In this document: in pieces, positions 51,220 through 59,703 of the stretch
How the letters are laid out: each line of letters starts with the position of its first letter
How positions within the stretch are numbered: the stretch's first letter is position 1
NCBI RefSeq assembly: GCF_001613445.1
Contig: NZ_BDCJ01000004.1
Location: forward strand, 124,001-188,000
Reading direction: 5' to 3'
Origin: Nocardia grenadensis NBRC 108939
GTDB lineage: Bacteria > Actinomycetota > Actinomycetes > Mycobacteriales > Mycobacteriaceae
Length of the DNA stretch: 64,000 bases
Notes under the pieces: generated by a model
What the model was told of the DNA's origin: nothing
What the model saw: the letters and a program-made list of their open reading frames with translations, nothing else
Database searches by the model: none
Made by a program: the position numbers and the translations under genes

Positions 51220-51262
51220 GTTTGAGAATCATACAACAATCATTGTTGGACGTTATTCAAAC
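51220..51262. promoter_or_regulatory. Nested dyad operator between ArsR and imine reductase genes
   Basis: Inner arms CAACAAT (51234-51240) and ATTGTTG (51242-51248) flank a central C at 51241. Outer arms GTTTGA (51220-51225) and TCAAAC (51257-51262) are symmetric about the same base. The element spans 43 bases, is AT-rich compared with its surroundings, and is adjacent to a TTGACA hexamer at 51214-51219. This is the expected target of the divergent ArsR protein. Confidence 0.8.
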
Positions 51263-51276
51263 AATCAGGAGGCAGC

Positions 51277-52158
51277 ATGTCCGGCGAAGCACGCACACCC
51301 GTCGCGGTTCTGGGGCTGGGATCCATGGGTTCGGCGATCGCGCAAACTTTTCTGACAGCCGGGCATCCGACGGTCGTGTGGAACCGCACCGGGGCGAAGG
51401 CCGGCGCACTGGTCGAGTTCGGCGCCATCCGCGCGTCGTCGGCGGTCGCGGCCGTCGCGGACGCTCCTCTTGTCGTCGTCTCACTGCTCGACGACGACGC
51501 GGTGGGCGCGGCATTGCGCGACGCGGGTCCGCGGCTGCGCGGGCGGGTGCTGGTGAACCTCACCTCCACGACTCCCGAGCAGTCGAGGAGGCGTGCCGAA
51601 TGGGCCGGTCACCACGGTGCCGAGTACGTGGACGGTGCCGTCATGGCGGTGCCGCAGGGCATCGGTACACAAGATGCGCTGCTGCTGTACTCGGGCTCCG
51701 AAAGTGGTTATCGCACAGCGGAACCGGTACTGCGCACGCTCGCCGGACAGGGCACCTACCTGGGCGCGGACCCCGGACGCGCGGCCGCGTTCGACGCCGC
51801 GCTGGTGTCGGTGTTCTGGCTCTCGTTCTTCGGTGTGTCCCTGGGCCTCGCACTCGCCGCGGCCGAAGGGATCGAGGGCAGTGAACTCGTCCCGTTCACA
51901 CCCGCCGTGGTCTCGCTGCTGCCCGATATGGCGGCGCAGACCGCCGCGCAGGTCGAGGCCGGGCACTATCCCGGTGACGACACATCCATTTCATCGGCCT
52001 ATACCGCCTTCACCACACTCCGCGACGTGATCGCGCGCCACGGGATCGACACCGGCGTGCTCGACGCGACGGGCGAGGTCTTCCGGCGCGCGCTGGCGGC
52101 GGGTCACGGGGCCGAGGGACTCGCCCGTCTGGTCCCGGTACTCGCCGGCAACCGCTGA
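51277..52158 (+). CDS. Imine reductase-like NADP-dependent oxidoreductase
   Basis: A 293-residue beta-hydroxyacid dehydrogenase-fold enzyme with the signature of imine reductases: VLGLGSMGSAIAQTFLTAGHPTVVWNRT (10-37), VNLTSTTPEQSRRRAEWA, YVDGAVMAVPQGIGTQDALLLYSG (about 117-140) and the helix AAFDAALVSVFWL with Asp173 near the position where imine reductases carry Asp or Tyr. The C-terminal half (long interdomain helix, LPDMAAQTAAQVEAGHYPGDD) fits the domain-swapped dimer. AGGAGG precedes the ATG. Its natural substrate is unknown; such enzymes reduce cyclic imines with NADPH. Control by the divergent ArsR protein is likely. Confidence 0.88.
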   Translation: MSGEARTPVAVLGLGSMGSAIAQTFLTAGHPTVVWNRTGAKAGALVEFGAIRASSAVAAVADAPLVVVSLLDDDAVGAALRDAGPRLRGRVLVNLTSTTPEQSRRRAEWAGHHGAEYVDGAVMAVPQGIGTQDALLLYSGSESGYRTAEPVLRTLAGQGTYLGADPGRAAAFDAALVSVFWLSFFGVSLGLALAAAEGIEGSELVPFTPAVVSLLPDMAAQTAAQVEAGHYPGDDTSISSAYTAFTTLRDVIARHGIDTGVLDATGEVFRRALAAGHGAEGLARLVPVLAGNR

Positions 52159-52499
52159 CGGTTCACGCGGGCCCCGGCGTCGAACGACATTCGAGCACCG
52201 GCCACCGCCCGAGCCCTTCCGGGTAGTGCGGCCACTGCGGGCTCGGAACCACCGCCGCGCACCGGACCGAAACCGGGCGCGATCACCGGCCTCGGACCGG
52301 AGCGGGGACGCGGGCCCGAGGATCGATACCCTGACCGGCGGCCCGGGCGCGCTTCGAATGTCGGGAACTTCGCCGGAGGGCTGCGGGTTCTCCCGGTCCG
52401 CTGCCGCGGCATCGGCGGAGCCGGTTTCGTGGCGCTGACGACCAGCGCGGCCCGCCCCCGGACCGAAACCCGTCCGGCCACCCGGCCGGGTGCGCCGGA
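52159..52499. other. Intergenic region, no gene seen
   Basis: About 340 bases between convergent genes. No supported reading frame. GGACCGAAACC occurs twice (near 52264 and 52462), which may be chance in such GC-rich DNA. Confidence 0.4.
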
Positions 52500-52952
52500 T
52501 CAGGTCGCCGGGGGCTGGGCCGGCATCGGCAACTGCTGCTCGCAGACGTGTCCCACGAATTCGCCCGTCGTGGCCGCGGGCAGGTGTCGCGCGATATCGG
52601 CCTCGGTGACGATCCCGATCAGGCGGCCGCCCTCGGTCACCGGGAGCCGACGCAACTGGTACCGCTCCATCATCGACAGCGCGTCGGCCACGTCGATATC
52701 GGCGGCCGTGGTATGCAATTCGTCGGCCTGAGCGAACTCTCCGGCGGTGGAGGTCGCCGGATTGCGGCCGAGAGCCACACAGTTCACCACGATGTCCCGG
52801 TCGGTGACGATCCCGACCGGCCGCCCTTCGCCGTCACAGATCGGCAGGGCGCCCACATCGCGCTGCCGCATCTGCTCGGCAGCGGTGGCCATGGTGTCCC
52901 GCACGCCGATGCACACCACTGCCGGATGCATGATGTCACGCACTGTGGTCAT
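52500..52952 (-). CDS. Protein with two CBS domains
   Basis: A 150-residue stand-alone CBS pair: first repeat MHPAVVCIGVRDTMATAAEQM with GALPICDGEGRPVGIVTDRDI, second repeat with TTAADIDVADALSMMERYQLRRLPV and GRLIGIVTEADIARHLP. CBS pairs bind adenine nucleotides (AMP, ATP, SAM) and sense energy state; in actinomycetes single CBS-pair proteins are frequently part of dormancy or hypoxia responses. AGGAGG precedes the ATG at 52952. The neighbouring DUF3303-like gene on the same strand starts about 370 bases upstream. Confidence 0.92.
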   Translation of the reverse strand: MTTVRDIMHPAVVCIGVRDTMATAAEQMRQRDVGALPICDGEGRPVGIVTDRDIVVNCVALGRNPATSTAGEFAQADELHTTAADIDVADALSMMERYQLRRLPVTEGGRLIGIVTEADIARHLPAATTGEFVGHVCEQQLPMPAQPPAT

Positions 52953-53020
52953 ACTTCCTCCTGGTTCCGAGGTCGTTACCTGTTGTTCGTTCATCACGCT
53001 CCGGCGGCGCCGGCGTGGCA

Positions 53021-53323
53021 CTACCCGATCGACTCCTGGAAGGTCACGCCCTCCTGGAACGCCTGCGCGACGTCGGCGAAATCGGCGACCGGGTAGACCT
53101 GGTATTCGGCGATCACGCCGAGTTTCTGGGGACCGTCGAGCAGGTCCATCTGGTTGTCGGTCTCGATCGCCACGAATCCGCCGGTGCCGTCGAGCAGGCC
53201 GACCATCTGGTGGTGGGTCACGCCATCGGCCGGTTTCCAGCTTCCGAACACTTGCAATGCCCGCTGAATACTCGCCTCGTTCGCCGCTGCGGAGCCGTTC
53301 CAACGATACGTCCAGGAAACCAC
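53021..53323 (-). CDS. DUF3303-like ferredoxin-fold protein; start region possibly frameshifted
   Basis: A 100-residue protein (from GTG 53323): VVSWTYRWNGSAAANEASIQ at the start, HHQMVGLLDGTGGFVAIETDN in the middle and QVYPVADFADVAQAFQEGVTF at the end, a pattern of DUF3303-like or 'GYD-like' small dimeric alpha/beta proteins. A strong GGGAGG with an ATG five bases later (53331) lies in front, but that ATG is out of frame; one added base after it would give M-X-Y-V-V-S-W, the usual family start. Either the gene uses GTG 53323 with a 12-base spacing, or a one-base deletion has damaged it. Function unknown. Confidence 0.65.
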   Translation of the reverse strand: MVSWTYRWNGSAAANEASIQRALQVFGSWKPADGVTHHQMVGLLDGTGGFVAIETDNQMDLLDGPQKLGVIAEYQVYPVADFADVAQAFQEGVTFQESIG

Positions 53324-53984
53324 GTATTCATCGTTCCTCCCAGAGATGTTCCGAAGATGTTGTTCTCGTGCCGCGCGGCCCGCCCGGAAATGCCGGACCA
53401 CCGGCGCGACCGCCGGATCACCTCTTCTCGACGGCCTGCCCCGGCCCTTTCACACCGTCGCCGTGATACCGCTGCGGACGGCCTGCGCGACGGCCGGATG
53501 GGCGAGGTATTCGGGGGCCGGACCGGGTGGCGGTGGAGCGACTCCGGTCCAGCCACGCCGTACAGAGCCGGCCGCGAAGAGTCAGTCGCGCATATCCGCC
53601 GTCACCGCAGTCCGGCCGGGTGGGTGTCACGCCGCCGTCACCGCGACCGGCTCGGTGGCGCGGAGCCTCCGCGCCCCTGTTCTCCCCCTCGGCCGGGCCG
53701 GCGCCGAAGCTGCCGGACACGGGGAAGAAGACATCGCGCTGTACGGGCGCGCAGTCGGCACCGGCCCGTACCGGCGGGCGCGCGAGCAGGCCGGCCAGCT
53801 GGGGTGAGGGTGGCACGCCGAGCTCCCGCGGGATCAACCGGTGGACCGAAATGGTCCGTGCCCGTCCGCTCGGCTTGCGCACGGGCTCGGGCGCGCGACT
53901 CTACTGCCGTACGACCGGCACCGCGCGGTACCGGTCCATGCCACCGCCTATGCAGCGATCGACATCCCCGGGCGGGCCGCCGCC
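53324..53984. other. Intergenic region without a recognisable gene
   Basis: About 650 bases. Several long overlapping open frames exist because of the high GC, but none has a start signal, a coherent hydrophobicity pattern or similarity that I recognise. Confidence 0.45.
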
Positions 53985-54188
53985 TTACGCGGCCGATAGG
54001 GACGCCAGAAAACAGGGCAGGGTCGGTGGGTACTGCATGGTGCAGACGAGGCCGGCCTCCGTGGCAGCGTTCTCTCGTTGCGTCACCACGGGCTGCTCGA
54101 GCGGCAGGGCCCGAGACGGAACCGCGATGGCGAGAGGAGCCGCCGAGAGGAGAACGGCGAGAATTCCGCCGCGAACAGCATTGCGCAC
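53985..54188 (-). CDS. Small secreted peptide
   Basis: A 67-residue precursor from GTG 54188, with AAAGGA six bases upstream. A signal peptide (VRNAVRGGILAVLLSAAPLA) runs to a probable cleavage after PSRA or similar near residue 28. The mature part is only about 40 residues and has two cysteines seven residues apart (VCTMQYPPTLPC), which may form one disulfide. No family is recognised. Divergent from the PAP2 gene, with about 220 bases between. Confidence 0.55.
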   Translation of the reverse strand: MRNAVRGGILAVLLSAAPLAIAVPSRALPLEQPVVTQRENAATEAGLVCTMQYPPTLPCFLASLSAA

Positions 54189-54408
54189 GATGTTTCCTTT
54201 CCGAGTGACATCCCGACCCACACATGTTCCAGTGTGCCGGAGTCGGCCCGCCCGTCCGGCAGACCTGTGCCGGCACCGCACGGATTGCGGCACCGGCTTC
54301 GGGGAACTCCTGGACAACCGACTACATCCGAACGAACAGCTTCCGGTGGTCAGCCGCCCGATTGTGCGGCACGACCGGGGCGTCACCCGAACAGCAGGAG
54401 GTGTTGCG

Positions 54409-55926
54409 TTGTCCGTGGACCGACGCGACGGAAATTCCGGGACAGACGTCGAACAGCCCGGCGACCAGGCCCGGCCCCGTGCGGCCGCCGAACGATTCGC
54501 CGTCCGGAGCGCCGCGGGGTTGCTCGCAACGATGGGCGCCGGGATCGGGTTCGGACTGCTCACCGCGCTGGTCCGGGTGCGGTGGCAACCCTTGCAGGCC
54601 GCGGATCAAGCGGTCGCCGACCGGGTGACCGCTGTCGTCGCCGAGCACGCGATCCTGCGCGATATCCTCTTCGCCGTCACCGATCTCGGCGCGACGCTCA
54701 CGTTGACCGGGGTGCTCGCCGTGGGTGCGCTCTGGCTGCTCCTGCGTCGTCTGTGGCGGCCGGCCGTGCTCGTAATACTCACCGGCGCGGGCGGATTGAC
54801 CCTCAACCCCGTGGTCAAAGAGCTCGTCGCGCGGCTACGGCCGGTGGTGGAAACCCCGGTCTACCGCTCCGACGGGTGGAGCTTCCCCAGCGGGCACGCC
54901 ATGAGTTCCCTGGTGTGTTACGGCATTCTCCTCCTGGTTTTCGCACCCGTCCTGCACACGAGAGCCCGGCGCGTGGTCACCGGGTGCGCGCTCCTGCTCG
55001 TGGCGGCCGTCGGGCTCAGCCGGATAGCGCTGGGCGTGCACTACCTCACCGATGTCCTCGCGGGGTGGCTGCTCGGCTCGCTGTGGCTCACCGCGATCAC
55101 CGCCGCGTTCCATCGCTGGCGTGGTGACGCCGGGCTCGGCCATACGGGCCCGCTGCCCGGCGACGTCGGGCCGGACGAGCGAGACGACCTCCGGCCGGTC
55201 CCGGACCGGCACGCCCCCACGATGCCGCATCCATGGCGCGGGCTCGGCGAGCTCGCAGTCGCGTGGGTTCTGCTCGTGGGACTGCTCATCGGGATCGGCA
55301 AGCTGGTAGACCTCGGCGGAAACGGCAGTATGCTCGCCCGCTGGGATCACGGTGTCGTGACCGCACTGGCCGCGCACCGCGATCCCGCTCTCACCCCCGT
55401 GCTCGATGTGTTCGGCGAAGTCGGCAACACCATCGCGGTCGTTATCGTCGCCCTGGTCATCGCCGTTCTCGCGGTGGCGGTCCTGCGCAGCCGGCGACCG
55501 ATGTTGTTCCTCGGCGTCGCACTGCTGGGCGAGGTCACGCTGTTTCTCACCGCCTCCGCCATCGTCGACCGCGCGCGACCCGACGTCACCCCGCTCGATC
55601 CCGCACTGCCGCCGACCTCGAGCTTTCCGTCCGGACACCTCGCCGCGTCCCTGACCCTCTACGCGGGCAGCGCCGCACTGCTGTGGTACTCCACCCACCG
55701 GCGGCCGTATCGGCTGCTCGCCGCGGCGCTGCTCCTGATCCCCGCCCTGGTGGCGGCGCAGCGACTGTATTCCGGTGCGCACCACCCCACCGACCTCCTC
55801 GGTTCGGTGCTGCTGGCATCGATATGGATCACGGTCTCCTGGTGGGTCGTCCGGCCGGTGCCGGCGCGCGCGACTACCCGCGAAGTTTCAGCAGCAGGTA
55901 GGCCGCCATGGACGGGCCGTCGGTGA
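54409..55926 (+). CDS. Membrane protein with two PAP2 phosphatase domains
   Basis: A 505-residue integral membrane protein made of two type 2 phosphatidic acid phosphatase modules. The first (about 85-235) has all three motifs: KELVARLRP (137-145), FPSGH (159-163) and SRIALGVHYLTD (204-215). The second (about 325-480) has FPSGH (406-410) and QRLYSGAHHPTD (451-462), but its first motif is SAIVDRARP without the Lys. Each module has about five or six membrane helices; a hydrophilic linker of some 40 residues joins them. TTG 54409 has AGGAGG seven bases upstream and is preferred to GTG 54415. It should dephosphorylate lipid phosphates or undecaprenyl diphosphate at the outer membrane face. Its 3' end overlaps the convergent Nudix gene by 53 bases. 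Confidence 0.85.
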   Translation: MSVDRRDGNSGTDVEQPGDQARPRAAAERFAVRSAAGLLATMGAGIGFGLLTALVRVRWQPLQAADQAVADRVTAVVAEHAILRDILFAVTDLGATLTLTGVLAVGALWLLLRRLWRPAVLVILTGAGGLTLNPVVKELVARLRPVVETPVYRSDGWSFPSGHAMSSLVCYGILLLVFAPVLHTRARRVVTGCALLLVAAVGLSRIALGVHYLTDVLAGWLLGSLWLTAITAAFHRWRGDAGLGHTGPLPGDVGPDERDDLRPVPDRHAPTMPHPWRGLGELAVAWVLLVGLLIGIGKLVDLGGNGSMLARWDHGVVTALAAHRDPALTPVLDVFGEVGNTIAVVIVALVIAVLAVAVLRSRRPMLFLGVALLGEVTLFLTASAIVDRARPDVTPLDPALPPTSSFPSGHLAASLTLYAGSAALLWYSTHRRPYRLLAAALLLIPALVAAQRLYSGAHHPTDLLGSVLLASIWITVSWWVVRPVPARATTREVSAAGRPPWTGRR

Positions 55927-56404
55927 GCACCCCGGTGCGCAGCATCGCCTCCACCTCCGACTCGGGGAACCACCGCTGGCGCATATCCTGTTCGGTGTGC
56001 TCACGATTCGGCTCGCCGGGCGTCAGCTCGGTCGCGAGGAACACGTGACAGCCCTCCCCGGTCATCGCGTTCGCGCAGTGCAACCGGCCGAGTCGTTCCA
56101 GCCGGCCCGCCGTGAATCCGGTCTCCTCGGCGAGTTCGGCCGCGGCCAGTTCCTCCGGGCTACCGGTCACGCCCTCGGGGAAGGCGCCGGACGGGAACTC
56201 CCACGACCGGGCCCGCACGGGATAGCGGTACTGTTCCACGAGGTGGAAACCGCCGTCATCCCACGGGATGACGAGCGCGAAATCGGGTTTGTCGATCACC
56301 GAGTAGAGCCCGGGTGACCCGTCCGCGTGCTCGATCCGGTCCTCGCGCAGCGATAACCACGGATTCCGGTAGACGACCCTGGACGACAGCGTTTTGATGG
56401 ACAC
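55874..56404 (-). CDS. Nudix hydrolase, ADP-ribose pyrophosphatase-like
   Basis: A 176-residue Nudix protein (GTG 56404; VSIKTLSSRVVYRNPWLSLRED). It has the ADP-ribose pyrophosphatase arrangement: YSVIDKPDFALVIPWDDGGFHLVEQYRYPVRARSWEFPSGAF, then the Nudix helix with ELAAAELAEETGFTA (Arg of the REUXEE core replaced by Ala). It would hydrolyse ADP-ribose or other nucleotide sugars. GGAGG stands only one base before the GTG, so the true start might be GTG 56434 or lie slightly downstream. The 3' end overlaps the tail of the PAP2 gene. Confidence 0.82.
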   Translation of the reverse strand: MSIKTLSSRVVYRNPWLSLREDRIEHADGSPGLYSVIDKPDFALVIPWDDGGFHLVEQYRYPVRARSWEFPSGAFPEGVTGSPEELAAAELAEETGFTAGRLERLGRLHCANAMTGEGCHVFLATELTPGEPNREHTEQDMRQRWFPESEVEAMLRTGVLTDGPSMAAYLLLKLRG

Positions 56405-56441
56405 TCCTCCAGTGTCGCGCCTTGTCTGTGCCACCGTCCGG

Positions 56442-56672
56442 TCACCGGCCGTGACGATTTTCGTGCTTCCGGCTCGCAGCGGCTCCGCGCCGGCGCAGTT
56501 CTGTTCGCTCCAGCCAGGTGTAGACCGCGTCGTACCCGGCGATACCGAGCGCGATCGATCCGAGAAGTCCGGTGATCACCGTGGCCGGGATCAGGCCCAG
56601 CATTCTGCAGAGCACGGCGGCGACCACGAACCCGATACCGACTACGAGGTTCCACTTCCCGATGCTGCCCAT
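56442..56672 (-). CDS. Small two-helix membrane protein
   Basis: A 76-residue protein from ATG 56672 with GGAG upstream. Two transmembrane helices are clear (WNLVVGIGFVVAAVLCRMLG and VITGLLGSIALGIAGYDAVY), followed by an Arg-rich cytoplasmic tail. The family is not recognised. It is on the same strand as the Nudix gene and 38 bases upstream of its start, so they may share a transcript. Confidence 0.65.
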   Translation of the reverse strand: MGSIGKWNLVVGIGFVVAAVLCRMLGLIPATVITGLLGSIALGIAGYDAVYTWLERTELRRRGAAASRKHENRHGR

Positions 56673-57042
56673 AACTCCACCGTCTCTCCGGGCGGTGTAG
56701 GCACCCGGTTCGAAGCCGCTCTCCGGAAACCTGTACCGCATCGCTCTTCGTTCGTCGAAGCCGTTGAGCACAATCGACAACGCGGACCGGCACTCTTGTC
56801 CCCGTCGCACGAATCTGCGGCCCGACGACGAAAGTCGTCACCGTTGCGGAACCGGAGCGCAATCCTCTTCGTTGCCTTGGTGTCCGCGGATGGCAAGACC
56901 CCCGGTATGGGGTCGGGCACAGGCATCAGACACGGTGTAATCCTCGGCCGCCGTGGGCAACACAACCATAAATAGTGTTGCCGTGTTACATTCGAAAGGG
57001 CCCCCAGAGGGCGACCGTTCGGTATGTGATGGAGGCGCGATA

Positions 57043-57927
57043 ATGACCGATACCGCCCTCTCGCTCGGTGTTCGGCCCCGCGGTGTTCAGCCGGTCGGCG
57101 CGGACACCGACCGGCCCAGCATCCCCCGCGCCTACGACTACAGCCTGGGCGGGAAGGACAACTACGAGGTGGACCGTTCGGCCTTCGAACGGATCCGGCG
57201 AACCGCGCCCCGGCAGGGCGATGTGCACGTCACGAACCGACGCTGGCTGACCCGTGCCGTGCGATCGCTGGCCGAAGGAGCCGGGGTCCGGCAGTTCCTG
57301 GATCTCGGTGCCGGACTGCCCACCCGCGATCCCCTTCATGTCGTCGCGCAGGAATGCGGACGCGGCGATGTGGAATTCGTGTACATCGACAACGACCCGC
57401 TCTGCGTCGCCCACGGCCGGGCGATATTGGAGCGCAACGAGAACACCCATTACCTTCCCGGCGATCTCACCGATCCCGCCGCCACAGTGGACAGGGCCGG
57501 CCGCTACCTGAACCTGCGGCAGCCGATCGCGGTCCTGTTGGGTGCGGTGCTGCACCACCTCGCCGACGACGACGATCCAGCGGGCGTCGTGGCGCGGTAC
57601 ATCGATCTGCTCCCGGCCGGTTCGTATGTGGCGATCACGCACTACTGCGATCCCGGCCCCAGTCGTCCCGAACTCCACGAGCTGGCCCGGGAACTCGAAC
57701 GGTACATGCAGGAGGAATTCGGTTCGGGACGGTACCGCAGCCCGGAGCACATCCGGGGATTCTTCGGCTCGCTGGACCTGGTGGAGCCGGGGCTGACCCC
57801 GCCGGACGAATGGTGGCCGCAAGGGCCACCGGTCCGGGTCGCGGCACCCGAAGAACACCTCATCCTGGGTGGTCTCGGACGGAAACCGGGGCGCTACCTC
57901 GAACCGCTCCGGCTGGTCCGCCGATAA
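57043..57927 (+). CDS. SAM-dependent methyltransferase, SAV2177/DUF574 family
   Basis: A 294-residue protein of the actinobacterial SAV2177-like methyltransferase family. The family opening RPSIPRAYDYSLGGKDNYEVDR (about 24-45) is present, then the SAM-binding FLDLGAGLPTRDPLHVVAQ (about 85-103), an acidic strand end YIDNDPLCVAHGRAIL and the PIAVLLGAVLHHL block. GGAGG is seven bases before ATG 57043. Substrates of this large family are unknown; it is a lineage marker for Streptomyces and Nocardia-type genomes. Monocistronic in appearance. Confidence 0.92.
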   Translation: MTDTALSLGVRPRGVQPVGADTDRPSIPRAYDYSLGGKDNYEVDRSAFERIRRTAPRQGDVHVTNRRWLTRAVRSLAEGAGVRQFLDLGAGLPTRDPLHVVAQECGRGDVEFVYIDNDPLCVAHGRAILERNENTHYLPGDLTDPAATVDRAGRYLNLRQPIAVLLGAVLHHLADDDDPAGVVARYIDLLPAGSYVAITHYCDPGPSRPELHELARELERYMQEEFGSGRYRSPEHIRGFFGSLDLVEPGLTPPDEWWPQGPPVRVAAPEEHLILGGLGRKPGRYLEPLRLVRR

Positions 57928-58133
57928 GCCTCCCGGCGCTTCCTCAGCCGGGGCCGCTCCGAACCAACACCGCTGCCCCGCGTGGTACCGCATCGCAACA
58001 GGCGCCCGTCACTCATCACACCCGGCGGCGACCAGGGCGCGTAGGGTGGGGTGACGGGTGCACATTTGCCTTGAGACTCCAGGGTCGGCCCGGCCACGAT
58101 GCAGTAATGCATCTCGACTGATCCAGGTCTTTT

Positions 58134-58712
58134 ATGAAGCCAACCAGTTTTTCCGCCGTACCTCGCGGCCCCGCCGCACCGTCGTCGAGAACGCCCGACG
58201 ACCAGCTGACCTTCCGGACTCTCCGGCGTGGCGAAATCGTCGTTCTGGCCGTCCGCGGCGAAGCGGACGCGTTCACCCTGCGCCTATGGCGGCAGCGGGT
58301 GCGCGAAGCCGCCGACAGCGCTACCACCGGATGTGGCGCGCTGATCATCGATGCCACCAGGCTCGATTTCCTGTCGTTGTGCACACTGGGGGCCTTGGCG
58401 GCAGACGCGGCGGACTACCGCCGCGTCGGTGTGGAGATATGCCTGGTGACCGGTAACCCGAGCCTCGCGCGTCTCGCCCGCATCGACCCCCATACCGCCG
58501 GCCTGCCCATCCGGTCCACCGTCGTCGCGGCGGTGACCGCGCTGCGGCCGGAGACCGCGACGGTCGGGCCGGGCCGGTCTCGAGCCCCGCTCATCACCCG
58601 GGGCGAGCCGGGAATCGACCGGCCCGCTTATCTGGCTGGCCAGATCGTTCCCGGACACACGGCCGGAATCCCGGACGCTGTGATCGGTGCGGCCACACCG
58701 CGCCGCCGCTAG
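58134..58712 (+). CDS. STAS-domain anti-sigma-factor antagonist-like protein
   Basis: A 192-residue protein with an STAS domain (about 25-125): LTFRTLRRGEIVVLAVRGEADAFT, ALIIDATRLDFLSLCTLGAL and EICLVTGNPSLARLARI. Ser81 in DFLS is the usual phosphorylation position of anti-anti-sigma factors. The C-terminal 60 residues are Pro/Gly/Arg-rich and probably disordered. It would bind an anti-sigma kinase and so release a stress sigma factor; no such kinase gene is adjacent, but a GAF-ANTAR gene follows. A strong terminator lies 23 bases after its stop codon. Confidence 0.85.
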   Translation: MKPTSFSAVPRGPAAPSSRTPDDQLTFRTLRRGEIVVLAVRGEADAFTLRLWRQRVREAADSATTGCGALIIDATRLDFLSLCTLGALAADAADYRRVGVEICLVTGNPSLARLARIDPHTAGLPIRSTVVAAVTALRPETATVGPGRSRAPLITRGEPGIDRPAYLAGQIVPGHTAGIPDAVIGAATPRRR

Positions 58713-58734
58713 TTCGCATTCCGTTCGACCTGCA

Positions 58735-58771
58735 CCCCGGCCGGGGACCACGGTCTCCGGCCGGGGTTTTT
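58735..58771 (+). terminator. Intrinsic terminator after the STAS gene
   Basis: CCCCGGCCGG (58735-58744) pairs perfectly with CCGGCCGGGG (58757-58766) around a 12-base loop, and TTTTT follows at 58767-58771. This is the clearest rho-independent terminator in the window. Confidence 0.9.
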
Positions 58772-58910
58772 CACGCCTCCGGCCGGGCGAGCACCATCAC
58801 ACCGGTGCCCCGACGTAGGGTGGGAGGCGGGCGTGGCCACCGGCAGACGCACGCGGCGACGCCGCCGGCCGAGGATGGGTCGGCACCTGCTGCGGAAGGT
58901 ATCCCCGACC

Positions 58911-59654
58911 ATGGCGACCAGCACACAACCCGGTGACGGCACGTCGGACACCGCCGAGCGGTCCCGGATACCGGCGGACCTGGCCGAGCGATTGGGCGGT
59001 CCGGCCCGGTACCTGGAGTCCCGGACGGATGTGAAGGACACTCTGCAGGGCATTGTCGATACCGCGGCGGGTACCGTGCCGGGCGCGGCGTACGCGGGCA
59101 TCTCGGTGATCACGCGGCGGCGGACGATGGAGACACTGATCGTCTCGGCGGCGCTGGTCGAGGAGATCGACCGCGCCCAGATCGAGTTCGAGCAGGGGCC
59201 ATGTCTCAACGCGCTGTACGAACGCCACACCGTGGCACTCCCCGATACGGCCAGTGAGAAACGGTGGCCACGATTCGCCGCGCGCGCCGCCGACCTCGGC
59301 ATCGGCAGTATGCTGTCGTTCCAGCTCTATGTGCTCGGCGATGATCTCGGCGCCCTCAATCTGTACGCGCAGGTGCCCCGCGCCTTCGGCGCCGACTCCG
59401 AGCGGGTGGGACGGCTCTTCGCCGCCCACGCCGGCGTGGCGATGGCCACCGCACAGCAGGTTTCGCAGTTGAAGCACGCCATCGACACCCGCGACCTGAT
59501 CGGTCAGGCCAAGGGCATTCTCATGGAGCGGCACAAACTGACCGCCGAACAGGCCTTCGCCCTGCTGGTGCGGGCCAGCCAGCACAGCAATACCAAGCTC
59601 ACCGAAGTCGCCTCCTACCTCTGCCGCAGCGGCGAGTTGCCCACCGGCCGGTAG
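58911..59654 (+). CDS. GAF-ANTAR antitermination regulator
   Basis: A 247-residue regulator from ATG 58911. The GAF-type sensor (about 40-180) includes LQGIVDTAAGTVPGAAYAGISV and FEQGPCLNALYERHTVALPD; the C-terminal ANTAR domain (about 190-245) is QLKHAIDTRDLIGQAKGILM followed by ERHKLTAEQAFALLVRASQHSNTKL. ANTAR domains bind paired RNA hexaloop hairpins to prevent transcription termination. The combination is typical of actinomycetes. Regulated transcripts cannot be identified here. A longer frame with an Arg-rich start is considered less likely. Confidence 0.9.
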   Translation: MATSTQPGDGTSDTAERSRIPADLAERLGGPARYLESRTDVKDTLQGIVDTAAGTVPGAAYAGISVITRRRTMETLIVSAALVEEIDRAQIEFEQGPCLNALYERHTVALPDTASEKRWPRFAARAADLGIGSMLSFQLYVLGDDLGALNLYAQVPRAFGADSERVGRLFAAHAGVAMATAQQVSQLKHAIDTRDLIGQAKGILMERHKLTAEQAFALLVRASQHSNTKLTEVASYLCRSGELPTGR

Positions 59655-59703
59655 TGCGGGCCGGAGGTACGCCGCGTCGTGGCCCTGTGCACCGGACCAC
59701 AAT

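Noticed and set aside
52262..52472. GGACCGAAACC repeated twice as an operator pair
   Set aside because: The copies are 200 bases apart between convergent genes, where no promoter is expected; probably chance.
53527..54408. Upstream extension of the PAP2 frame to about 800 codons
   Set aside because: No protein-like composition; the TTG at 54409 has AGGAGG at ideal spacing and hydrophobic helices begin soon after.
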